64,000 nt of DNA from positions 1,150,001-1,214,000 of the forward strand of contig JACCIC010000142.1 in assembly GCA_018907035.1 (NCBI GenBank), read 5' to 3'. Positions 1-9,254 of the stretch are shown here, one piece after another. The position numbers were made by a program, and so were the translations under genes. Position 1 is the stretch's first letter, and each line of letters opens with the position of its first letter. The notes beneath the pieces were generated by a model that made no database searches, had not been told where the DNA came from, and saw only the letters and a program-made list of their open reading frames with translations. This stretch comes from Sycobia sp. Sy_11. Taxonomy: Eukaryota; Arthropoda; Insecta; Hymenoptera; Epichrysomallidae.

Positions 1-1161
1 CACCCTACTTCTCGAAGGAGGCCAGCCGCTAGCTCAGATTTTGCGGTGGCAAAAAATATGACCTATAGAGGCGGTGGATCCTAGTCCTGGGTGAACTGGA
101 TGGAATGGACGCGAATAAAAAGAAAAGTGCTAGGAAAAATAAGATTCAAGTTTCAGAGTTGTAGGAGATAGCTTTATGAATTTATCTAAAAAGATAAAGC
201 CGATAAGACAAATAGACCTGGCGGACACGCGACTTCGAGTCTCAATAGCGGACGCGATAACTAAGCCACGCATACGTTCGAGTACGCGGTGTGATCGCCT
301 CAAATCATTCACTCTCGCTCTCTTTCTCTCTCTTTCTCTATTTGGCCTCTGAAGCACCCCGCATCCTTAGGCTATAATAAATGAAATTCTAATTCTAATT
401 TTCTATCTTACACACGTACTTCTTGATCCGCACGCTAGTACTATTTTACCTGGTAAAACCCACGGACGTTCCTTTCGAGAGCAATATAATTCGTGTACAG
501 GCTGCTTCGTCGCCAACACTCGTACAGCGCTCCACCTACACCAATTTCTCACGTGCTCGTACTCATGAACAATAAATTTACATTTTGGGGAACACGTTAT
601 CACGGTTCTTACAAACTCCACTCGGCGGTACTGACGCGTTTTGCTATGAACTTATCCCCGCAGTTCTTAAAGACTGATAAAGACCCTCCCGTCCACGATG
701 AACCCTGGCCGTGGCAATACTAGTGATGCGCAAACGATTGAGGACACGAAGAAGTGAACACTTTCAGAGCTTCTACAGATCAAATCAATTTGGCTGACGA
801 AATCGGAAGGTTCGCGTCTATATACGTATGTAGTTCGCGACTCCTATTTTTTAACTGAGTAACGAACTTTTTTTTCTCGCAGAAAAACGAAGGCAGACTC
901 GCTTCACCGCCTTTCTCTCTCTCTCTCTCTTTTTCTCTCTCTCTCTCGTTTTTGTTCAGATGTCTGACTCTCAATGACTAAACTGTAAAAAAAACTGAAT
1001 GGAATTTACGAAGATGTATAGTAAAAGCTACTGCTTCGAGAAACATATATGTGAATAATAATTACGCATCTATAAAATAATAATTACGTATCTATAAAAA
1101 AAATATTTTCAATTGAATATGATAATATTTCTTTCGGCAACTGACAAAACGATGATAATAA
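1..1161. other. Unclassified intergenic DNA
   Basis: No reading frame here looks like a protein I recognise. The stretch has moderately GC-rich DNA up to about 760 and AT-rich DNA after about 980. Two pyrimidine-rich TC tracts lie near 308-343 and 913-952 and produce low-complexity Arg/Glu-rich shadow frames on the minus strand. Confidence 0.5.
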
Positions 1162-1560
1162 GTACAGATATCATCCGATTGCAGTGAGATAAAGGGTATT
1201 CAGCAAGCTTTCAGTATTACTAATAATAATATTCATGATAGCAATATGCATGTACCGAATTATTCTCAAATTATAAATAACATTACTGAATATAATAGCG
1301 ATGACAGTTCAGATATATACTGTTTTACTGATAGCAAAGAATTCAATGTTAATAGTCCAGATAGGAATGGAATCTATGATAAAATGATTAAAGATTAATT
1401 AACTATCTGAACGATAGATAAAAAAATTGAACAGAGTATGTTAAAGGCTCTATTAATTATCCTGATGAAATATACTGAAGTTCAGTTTGTTAAAGATCCA
1501 AAGACATCACTTAAAAAGAAAAAAGTCAGTAAATTAATAAATATTTTTATCGGTCTTACA
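1162..1560 (+). pseudogene. Coding-like Asn/Ser-rich fragment, unknown family
   Basis: A frame open from 1162 to a TAA at 1396-1398 gives about 78 codons rich in Asn, Ser, Ile and Asp, with no internal ATG until about codon 30. A second open stretch with a Lys-rich end follows from about 1438 in another frame and runs into the PLE fragment at about 1530. The composition looks more like protein than the surrounding AT-rich spacer, but there is no recognisable domain. It could be a degraded transposon gene or an exon fragment. Function unknown. Confidence 0.3.
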
Positions 1561-1701
1561 GTTTTTATAATGAATTAAAATTAAAGATTGTACATATCTT
1601 ATATTAGCTAAAATAGTGACAGTCAGAATGTTCTCTCCTTGTTTATTATGATCACCCCCGTAGAATCTGAAATAAAATTTATTACTACAATAAATTATAT
1701 C
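1530..1701 (-). mobile_element. Left fragment of PLE terminal repeat split by element A
   Basis: Short blocks match, in the same order, the terminal repeat (pLTR) of the Penelope-like copies elsewhere in the window: the AT-rich edge with the GGTCTTACAG block, the diverged GACAGTCAG palindrome half, and the CACCCCCGTAGA block. The next pLTR block, a CTGACTGTCCCCA-containing segment, is found only at 21545-21570, on the other side of element A. Element A therefore landed inside this PLE. The copy is clearly more diverged than those at 13.6-18.4 kb and 56.5-61.6 kb. Confidence 0.65.
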
Positions 1702-2172
1702 TGTGACGTCGGAGTCGAAACTCTTCCCTCACGTGAGCTTTTTACCAGCCTTTCCAAGTATTTCCGTTTTGGCATTCGAGCCTAGAGTTGCCTCCAGTAG
1801 CTCGGAACCTTGTGAGTGTGAGCAACGATCTCACTAGCGGAAAAGTTGGGAAAGTTAAATTACTGTCCCTATGCTCTTTGTGTAAGTCAGAGGCCAATGG
1901 CTTATATGTAGGTATAAGCTGCTTCTCTTGCGCGAAAGAGCCTATTCCTGCCTCGGCCTTCCAAATTACTTCCCTAGTGCTAATTTTAATTTCAATAAGG
2001 AAAGGATAGAATGGGGTATGTATAATCCTTCCTTTTGTAAGGAGGACCAAATCACTTCCCCGGACAGGAAATAGATTAAAGATGAGAAAAAAAAATAAGA
2101 ATAAAAGTTGACTTACTTTTTAAGGTTTATTTTTCCTTTATGTCCTTTACGGGCAACTCCTGCTGCCTGTAC

Positions 2173-2175
<3 letters not shown>

Positions 2176-2209
<34 letters not shown>
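2176..2209. repeat. (GA)n microsatellite in LTR
   Basis: Uninterrupted GA dinucleotide tract. The equivalent tract in the other LTR copy is at 19826-19851. A TC tract lies at 2561-2590 (20225-20271 in the other copy). Confidence 0.9.
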
Positions 2210-2211
<2 letters not shown>

Positions 2212-2558
2212 GATAGTCGTATTGGAGCTGTAATGCTTGGTGAAGTTGACGCCCGTCTTTACTGCTGCTGTTTCTGCTGCTGCTGACTGCTGGTGCTGAC
2301 TGCTGGTGCGTGGTGACGTGTGTGTAGTGACTTGTGTGTAGAATAATAATGCTCGTGAGGTGAAGTTCGGGCCCTTTTAAAGTGAGTGACTTCTCCTTCT
2401 TGAAAAGTATTTTCTGGAGGAGTAGATGAGGCCCACTTTCTCCCTTTGTTTTCCTTTGCCAATGGGAGCTTTGCTGGGTTATGGGGGGTCGTGAGGTCCA
2501 TGCGCAGGGGCGGTTCGAATTTAGGAAAAAGGCGGTGCTAAGCGGGAGTGGTCCCGCT

Positions 2559-2589
<31 letters not shown>

Positions 2590-2759
2590 GAGATGGCGTT
2601 AGGGGTTGCCAAAACGTCAGTAACAAAAATTATAAAAACAAGAATTTTGTATTAACCAATGATTTACGTGTGAGGTTATATTCATGGAAATTTGGATTGA
2701 CCTATAGTATATATATATATCATATAAATATGAATTATCTAGTATTAATTGATATAAGG

Positions 2760-2761
<2 letters not shown>

Positions 2762-2819
<58 letters not shown>

Positions 2820-2833
2820 ACATATATATATAT

Positions 2834-2888
<55 letters not shown>

Positions 2889-2892
2889 CATA
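2762..2892. repeat. (TA)n microsatellite in LTR
   Basis: Long TA dinucleotide tract with a few interruptions. It produces Ile/Tyr alternating shadow frames on both strands, which are not genes. The second LTR has expanded versions at about 20440-20475 and 20690-20800. Confidence 0.92.
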
Positions 2893-3521
2893 TATGCACA
2901 TTCGTTCGTGCACTTATAATCTCACACACTGATATGTGCATGTTAAGATTTTATAATGTACAATATCAATTTAGATATATTATTTCTATGACATAATAGT
3001 TACGCTGATTAATTTGTATTTTTTTAAAATATTTTATTCTGTAATATCTTGTTGCTACGTATACGTATACATGTATTTATTTTTAGTTGAAAGAAAATAA
3101 TATTTTAAGGTAATAGAAATACATATATACGGATAGACGTGCTGTTTTGAGTGAAAGAAAAGTTAGTTTCGAGGAGAAAGTGGACATTTCTCTTCCCTCC
3201 CCCTTTTACTTATTGTCTTAGTTTCCTACCTCACACCATGCGCTCATCCTGTGCTGGCAAGGAGTTTTTCGGTGTGGAAATCTCGCCCCAGCACGGGTTA
3301 GGCTTTCTTACAATTTTGGATCGTATTTTGTTCAAGGTCGAGGTACACGTTTTAAACATAAGGGGCAGGAAGACGACGCGACACGGTTTGTTCGGTCGTA
3401 AATTGCAGTGTGCGCACTCTTTCCGGCTTTCGTTTCCGGTGGGGTTCGGTAGTTCGTGAGAAAATATTCGGAATTTTCTTTTCCGAATATTTTCTCGACG
3501 AAACTGCGTTGCGACGTAACA

Positions 3522-3804
3522 CCCCCAGCGGAAAATGCTTGGTTGAGGTACGAAAGCGAGCGTTTGCCTCTGTTATAATTGTGTGGTTGGTGTGGACAAA
3601 TATATATAAAGGTTCAGGTAAGTAGGAGTAAAATACTTATCGTGTTTTGATTATAATTCATCGTATTTACTCTAGCTTCTGGGGATCACGACGTCATTCT
3701 ACATACTTATCTCAAAGAACTCGCTAGTTTGATTCTGTTGTGATGGTGGCTCTGGTCTGGTAGTAAGTGGGCATGCCGCCTCAATATCTACTGGCTGATT
3801 TTCT
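3522..3804 (-). promoter_or_regulatory. Element A 3' untranslated segment with G-tract next to LTR
   Basis: Non-coding stretch between the env-like stop and the 3' LTR. On the minus strand it ends with a GGGGG run abutting the LTR start (3522-3526 on the plus strand). This is where a polypurine tract for plus-strand priming belongs. The tract is short and preceded by pyrimidines, so the assignment rests mainly on position. Confidence 0.4.
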
Positions 3805-5300
3805 TTAGTGTTGTCGTCGTATACTATTCATTGGCGCGTAAGGCCAGTCAGTCCTAATAGCTCCAAGCAGATGGATTGAAAACCCATAAACTTGGTAGAG
3901 TGCATATCCGTTGATGATCACGCTGATGATTGTTTTAATTGTTTGTATGATAAATAAGACTCCTATGATTCCTGCGCTGGTTGTGCCGAAGGATATTAAT
4001 TTTTCCCAGATCTTAATCCAAGTAGATTCGACAAGCTTGCTTACTGCATTATCATTTAATAGTTTTTCTATGGTCCCTTCGTCGTTGTCTATTGGGTGAC
4101 CATTGATTTCTCTTGCTACATCGTTAAGAAATGCTGATTTTTCGACCGGGAACATGATGGATTCCCGAAGTCGATCTAGATCCTCTTGGGTGTAAATACC
4201 GTCCGTGGCAAGATCTTGTGGACTAGTATATTTCCAGGTTGGTTCTGAATGCGGTTTTAGTATAGCGGGGCTTAATCCTGTTGTCGGTATAGACATAATC
4301 TTATACCATTGGTCGCCTATTTGGTATGCTGCTGGGAGCGAGGGGTTGCATGTTATTGTGGTGCCTTTGCCTTTAAGGATGTGAGTTCTAGGAGTCATGT
4401 ATAATGTTTTATTGTGTCTTCTAACTGGTAGTTCCATGTAGCAGTTTGAGCTGCGATGTATTTTCACCTCTACGGGTATACATTTCACCAGATGGATAAC
4501 TTCTCCCGCTAATTCTGCCATGTATCCGGGACCTTTCATGATGTTGTACGCGAACTCGTCGGGAGCCTGAGTAGCTATAGCAAGTGCGTTCTTTATAGTT
4601 TGTATTTCTATGTTGCAACGCTGAAAAACTACATCTTGATATAATTTTTTTACCTGAGTGCGTATGTATTTTTCCACGTATACAAATTTTGAGTTTACAT
4701 AAGTAAATAAATCTAAATCCGCGGTATTGTTTTTGTTTGAATTCGCAAATGATTGGCCTCTAACCGTTTCGAAAATTACGAGTTTCGAGTGTTCGGTTTT
4801 CGTTATTTTGAATCCACATATATACTCGTGTCCTTCGCTAGTAAGGGCAAACGTCACTTCTCTAGAGGAGAGGGAGTACACGGTTTGGCCTTGAACTAAT
4901 TCTGGGTCTGTTACTTTTTGTGCGAGTCCTTCAAATATGACACTAAACCTGTTGAATTTACACGCGTCGCTAGGGATTGGTTTCCAGGACGTGTGCCCTC
5001 CCTCTTGATCGACGCAGTTCCCAGTGGAAAATGGGCATACCGTTCCGGATTTAAAACGGCTAATATTACTATCTAAGTAGATATTACCTAGGCCATCGGT
5101 TAGCGTTATAGTTGCTCAGGCCTGTACAACTACAGAGTTCCACGATACATATGGGTCGGAATAACCGGCACCATTGCATTTACCGTCGGTGTTGACATTT
5201 CCGGCTAGTGTCAGACTATGAGATGTGGTTCGATTAATCTTCAGATTCGTAATTATTTGATCACCTATTTTTAATGTGCCAGTTGCGTGCAAGTTTTCGC
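3805..5300 (-). pseudogene. env: Envelope-like glycoprotein of element A, broken
   Basis: A 358-codon open frame (4881-3805) continues upstream in the same frame to about 5300, with an in-frame TGA at 5116-5118, so roughly 495 codons are visible. The ectodomain has many Cys residues. The part nearest the N-terminus has a Cys/Trp/Gly-rich pattern. A central block (about 4400-4620) has the Met-Lys-Gly-Pro-Gly and Cys-Tyr-Met-Glu-Leu-Pro type motifs. A long hydrophobic stretch near the C-terminus (about 4000-3860) fits a membrane anchor followed by a short tail. The pattern recalls glycoproteins of chuvirus-like mononegaviruses, which insect LTR elements are known to have captured, rather than the usual errantivirus Env. 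That is recognition by eye only. No signal peptide or initiating ATG is visible, and the 5' end abuts or overlaps the integrase end at 5271. Confidence 0.65.
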
Positions 5301-6055
5301 AACTAGACCGTTTAATCGCGTTACTAAGTCAATTAAGTATCCTTTAGATGTCGGGAGTAGATCCGCCTCTCTTAATCGGTCGGTCGAGGGTAGTCTTGCT
5401 AAACGTCCGAATACGAGCTCATAAGGAGTATGCTTGGTACTTTCTTGTACAGAGATATTGTAGTTATGCATCGCCAAATAAAGCCAGTTATCCCATTCGT
5501 CGTCGTTTGTGGTATATTGCTTCAAGAATTCGCCTAAGGCATGGTGTGACCGTTCTAAGGAGCCATTGGATTGGGGATGAAATACCGTTGTTCGTAACTT
5601 TTTTATTTTAAAACGTTTAGCTATTCTATTCATCAGGCTGCTCAAGAAATTCGTACCTTTGTCTGTGAGAATCACTTTTGGTGTTCCGAATATGCAAATA
5701 AATTTTTATGAAGGCGTCGGCAATTGTCGTAGACAGGGTGTCTTGCAGTGGTATTCCCATACAGAACTTTGTGAATTGGTCTTGAATAGTGAGAATGTAT
5801 TCATTGCCATTCTTCGTTCGTTTTAATGACCCTACTACGTCTAAGGCCACCTTTTCTAAGGGTACACCAGGTGTGTCTGTAAGTGGTTGTTTGGTTTTCA
5901 GTCAAACCAATTTTTTCAATTGACAATCCAAGCAATGTTGAATTCTGCGTTGGACGTCATCCTTCAGATTTTCCCAAAAGTATTTTTGTCTTATTCTATT
6001 GTAAGTTTTAGGTACACCTCTATGTCCACCTATGGGAGATTTATGTAGCTCGACG
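5271..6055 (-). pseudogene. pol: Integrase domain of element A, frameshifted
   Basis: The N-terminal zinc-binding HHCC module lies at about 6050-5925 and ends in a CLDCQ-type Cys pair. A catalytic core follows in two overlapping frames (5850-5626 and 5675-5271). The first catalytic Asp lies in a DVVGS context, the second in a LTDKGTNF context, and the Glu in SNGSLER, so the D,D-35-E triad is still recognisable. Breaks are an in-frame stop near 5898-5900 and a frameshift between 5626 and 5675. The C-terminal end is short and runs directly into the env-like gene, and I see no chromodomain. It would insert the cDNA into host DNA. The closest relative in the window is 39135-40055 in element B. 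Confidence 0.85.
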
Positions 6056-6830
6056 AATATTCCGTTCCTTTCTCCATTGGCACATATTTCAAAGTATCAG
6101 TACAAATCAGAACCTTCACATCTGAGTCGTTGAAGACTATTTTTAATTGTTCATGTACGTGTTGCCATTCTAGGTTTTCTATAACCTTACATTTTGCAAT
6201 GCTCACGATAGTTTCCCCTATCTTCGCCAAGAGTTTTTTCAGCATGATTAAGGTTTTATAAATATTTTCCTCAATTGTCCCTAGTGATACAGGTTGTTCT
6301 CCTCTGATACACAGAAAGAAGTAGTTTTTGTACCTTTTTCCTTTGACTTGTTGGACATCTCCCAAGTCCATCGGAGTTAGCTTTATTTTATGTGATTCTA
6401 GTGTCGTCATCGCAAGGTTGTCCTCTAGTATCGACAAAAAGAACCAAATTATCCTTTCTATGGCAGAGTGACTCTTTTGTTTCTATTACTTGGCTGTATC
6501 CAGGGTGCACGTTGTTTCTTTCCCCTTCTTCGTCGGAAGAGTCTAATTCTTCTGATTCTAATGAAGAAATAGAGTTTGCATAACGTTGTTTAGGAGCAGA
6601 AGTTTGTGGGAAAGCGGCTGGTTCAGCCTCCAATACTTCTTCTTCTTCAAATTCGCTTTCAGCATAGTTTGGTGCCGATTATGTGACATTTTGAACCGGA
6701 AGCTTACCGTGGTCTGGTATGTTATCCTTTCTCTCGTTAGATCCTTGTTGTGGTAGATTTTTAGTGTCCTTTTTCTGCCTACCTCTTTTCCGTGGAGGTT
6801 TTCCCTCCGCAGGTTTTTACTCAACTGGCT
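6030..6830 (-). pseudogene. pol: Linker and pre-integrase domain of element A pol
   Basis: A Lys/Glu/Ser-rich, probably disordered linker (6830-6600) leads into a folded-looking segment (6530-6030). Counterparts lie in element B at 38753-39118 and from 39135. Shared landmarks are an ETKE motif, a short strand followed by Gly-x-Pro-Cys-Asp, a G-[DE]-Q-P-x-S-L motif, an Asn/Gly-Leu-Glu-Trp motif and a [LI]IC...LK[FY]VP motif before the zinc domain. The segment sits between RNase H and integrase. I do not know a function for it. Frame changes near 6388-6437 show this copy is broken. Confidence 0.6.
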
Positions 6831-8670
6831 TACTAGTTTTTTGTTTCCTTAGCCGAGAAATTGGTTCGAGGTTACGACCCGAACGAGTGATTACGATTGT
6901 GGCCATTATATCTGGTCGGTAGCGGGATAAGGCATCCGCATTGGAATTTAATTTCCCTGGTTTATAGAGAACTGTATAGTCGTACTCAGACAATTTAAAG
7001 CGCCATTTTTGTACGCGTGTGTTCAGGTCAGCAGTTTTGAACCATATTAATGGCTGATGGTCCGTTATGATCGTAATTTTTTTACCATAAACGTAAGACC
7101 GGAATGCTTTCACACTGTGTATAATGGCTAATGCTTCCTTTTCATACACTTCATAGTTTAATTCGGCGTTACGCAGTACTCGTGAAGTGTACGCGATAGG
7201 TCTGTTCTTTCCGATCTCTTCTTGCGACAAAACACATCCTACAGCGTATCCAGATGCGTCTGTAGTTATGTTAAATGGTTGTGTGAGGTCCGGGAATTGT
7301 TGCAAGGGTGCATTGCATAGTATTTGCTTTAATCTTTGAAATGCATTTTCTATTTTATCGGACCACTGGAATGTGACATCTTTTTGCAACAGTTTAGTTA
7401 AAGGTTTCGATATCGCCGCAAAATTTTCTATAAATCGGCGATAATAACCGGCTAAACCAAGGAATTGTCTGACATTCTTCACATTCTTGGGGTGTGGAAA
7501 ATTTTTTACGGCTTCAATTTTTTTGGGATCCGGACTCAGTCCTTGTTCACTGAGCCGGTGTCCTAAATAGTTTACCTCTCTTTTTAAAAATTCGCACTTG
7601 TCGAATTGTAATTTTAATCCAGCTCCTCGTAGTCTGTCTAATAATAGCTTTATTTTTCCGTCGTGCTCCTCTAGGGTATTGGCGTATATGACGATGTCAT
7701 CTAAATATACCTGGTCAATTATCTCGGTTATATTAGGCAGGGGATAGGCGTCACTAATAGTCTTGTCATTTAGAGCCCTGAAGTCGAGCACCATGCGTCA
7801 TCTAGGACGACCTTCTGAGTCCGCACGCTTTGGAACGATCCATAAAGGGCTGTTCCAAGGAGAGTTTGAATCTTTTATTATGCCCGTGGCTAGGAGATCG
7901 TTTACTTGTCTGTCGATTTCCCCTTTTAATGTATGGGGGAATTTGTATTGTTTAATATTAATGGGTTCATCATCGACGGTTTTTGTTCCGTGCATTATTA
8001 TATCCGTGCCCGGTAGAGTGTCGCCGGGTAAGAAGAAGACATCACGATTTTCTTCGATCAGGGTCTGTACATATTCCCTTTCTGCATGGTTCAAATGGTC
8101 GGTACGTATTAACTTCCTTATATTTAAGGTTTGGGTACACGCCACGGTCTTGATACCCAGACTGGGAATTTGAAATTCGACTTTGATGCAAGTTATATTT
8201 AAGTTTTCTAAGATGACCGCTTGTATAACTGGATGTAATGTCCTAACGGCTATACTCTCGTTGTCAAAATATTGATCGAGGAATTGATCCGTTTCGTCGT
8301 TAATATAAAATAAATCTCTGTCCAATTCTTCGTCGGTTTCATCACCCTCACTAAATTCATGACTAGGGCTGTTGACATTTATCGAGTAATTCGTGTAGTC
8401 TGGTATTTCTTCTTTTGGTGGTTTTTGAACTTCCTTGGTTAAATTTTCGGGTGATATAAAGGTAATTGGGCGATCCATAGTAGGATATTCCATTTGTTTT
8501 GACTCGTAGTTAAGTTTTACTAGGGCATCGCAATGATATCGCGCACCTAAGATTCCACTGTACGGTATCGGGAAGTCATCGGGGATGATGTGGAAGTAAG
8601 ATACTCCTCCTAGGACGTTAATTTTTACTGTCCCAATCGTTTGGGGTAATTCTGGGCTTAAGCCTTTCAA
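6817..8670 (-). pseudogene. pol: Reverse transcriptase-RNase H of element A, core deleted
   Basis: Two same-frame segments (8670-7798 and 7794-6817) are separated by a TGA at 7798-7800. The upstream part ends the second protease domain and begins RT, with a WNSPLW-type motif near 7840. The downstream part has the YLDDIVIYA motif C near 7700, the RT thumb and connection, and RNase H with a TTDASG motif near 7260 and a TDHQPL motif near 7065. The segment that should carry RT motif A (first catalytic Asp) and motif B is missing. The frame passes from the PLPNITEI motif straight to YLDD, so an in-frame deletion of about 70 codons removed half of the active site. RT-RNase H copies genomic RNA into cDNA, but this copy could not. 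Confidence 0.88.
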
Positions 8671-9254
8671 GAAAGCTCATTCCGATTCATTTAAGTTTTT
8701 TGATTTCATTCATTCATTTCATGGTAAGTGGATAGTGTGCCCCTTTTCACCAGATTTGCTTCCGATCCTGTATCTATCAGAAATGTGAATGTATTGCCTG
8801 TTGGATCTCGGGCATTTATAGTAGGTAGAAGTTCCTTTTCCTGTTCCGTGTGAATATTGATAATTCCAAATTCAGGCATCTCCATGGTTCTATTTCCTAT
8901 TTTTAATTCAGAAGTTTGACCGTTTATGGTTAATTCTTTATGCCGAAAATTTAATACAGCGCGACTATTCCATGAGGTAATCGGATACTATGATTCCATC
9001 TTAGGGAATCGGAAATTCATCAGTGACGTTAGAAAATTCTGCTTTCATTCCAGCTATTCGGAATTGTACTACCCCCAGCGTATTTTCCTTACTATTGCCC
9101 ACACCTTTGAGCGTATAGATATTATTCCTATTTATATCTGCTTTGTCTGGTACAACCCCTTCTTTGATGATGCACACTTCGGAACCGCTATCCAACATAA
9201 AGGTGAGGTTATGTTCCGGGCCGAATTGTACCTTTACATATGGTATATAACGAA
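8555..9254 (-). pseudogene. pol: Tandem retropepsin-like aspartic protease of element A
   Basis: Two protease-like segments follow one another. The first has a LDSGSE active-site motif at about 9195-9180 and a degenerate Asp-Gly-Ile-Ile turn near 8990, with a stop next to it. The second has an LIDTGSE motif with the DTG codons at 8774-8766 and a GILGA turn near 8560, 70 codons later, which is normal retropepsin spacing. The second continues into RT. Element B has the same double arrangement at 37262 and 37661. Retropepsins usually carry one DTG and work as homodimers. A tandem pair could form a single-chain dimer; this is inference. The copy is interrupted by stops near 8995 and 8935-8970. 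Confidence 0.7.

Larger units (their letters stand above)
1702..3521 (-). repeat. Element A 3' LTR
   Basis: This is the direct repeat of 19353-21424, in the same orientation, and similar enough to align by eye over its whole length. On the minus strand it starts TGTTACGTCG and ends CGACGTCACA. A TTTAAAAG TATA-like sequence lies near 2373-2382 and an AATAAA signal (minus strand) near 2127-2132, giving a plausible U3-R-U5 order. It is about 250 bp shorter than the other copy, mainly because the (TA)n tract is shorter. CTG-rich and (GA)n tracts lie at 2180-2300 and 2561-2590. Confidence 0.87.

Noticed and set aside
2147..2626. 159-codon minus frame in the LTR and its counterpart at 19764-20318
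   Set aside because: It is largely built from (GA)n, (TC)n and CTG repeats, changes frame between the two LTR copies, and has no domain.
2617..2941. Ile/Tyr-alternating open frames (also at 13000-13400 and 48670-49000)
   Set aside because: They are translations of (TA)n microsatellites and occur on both strands.
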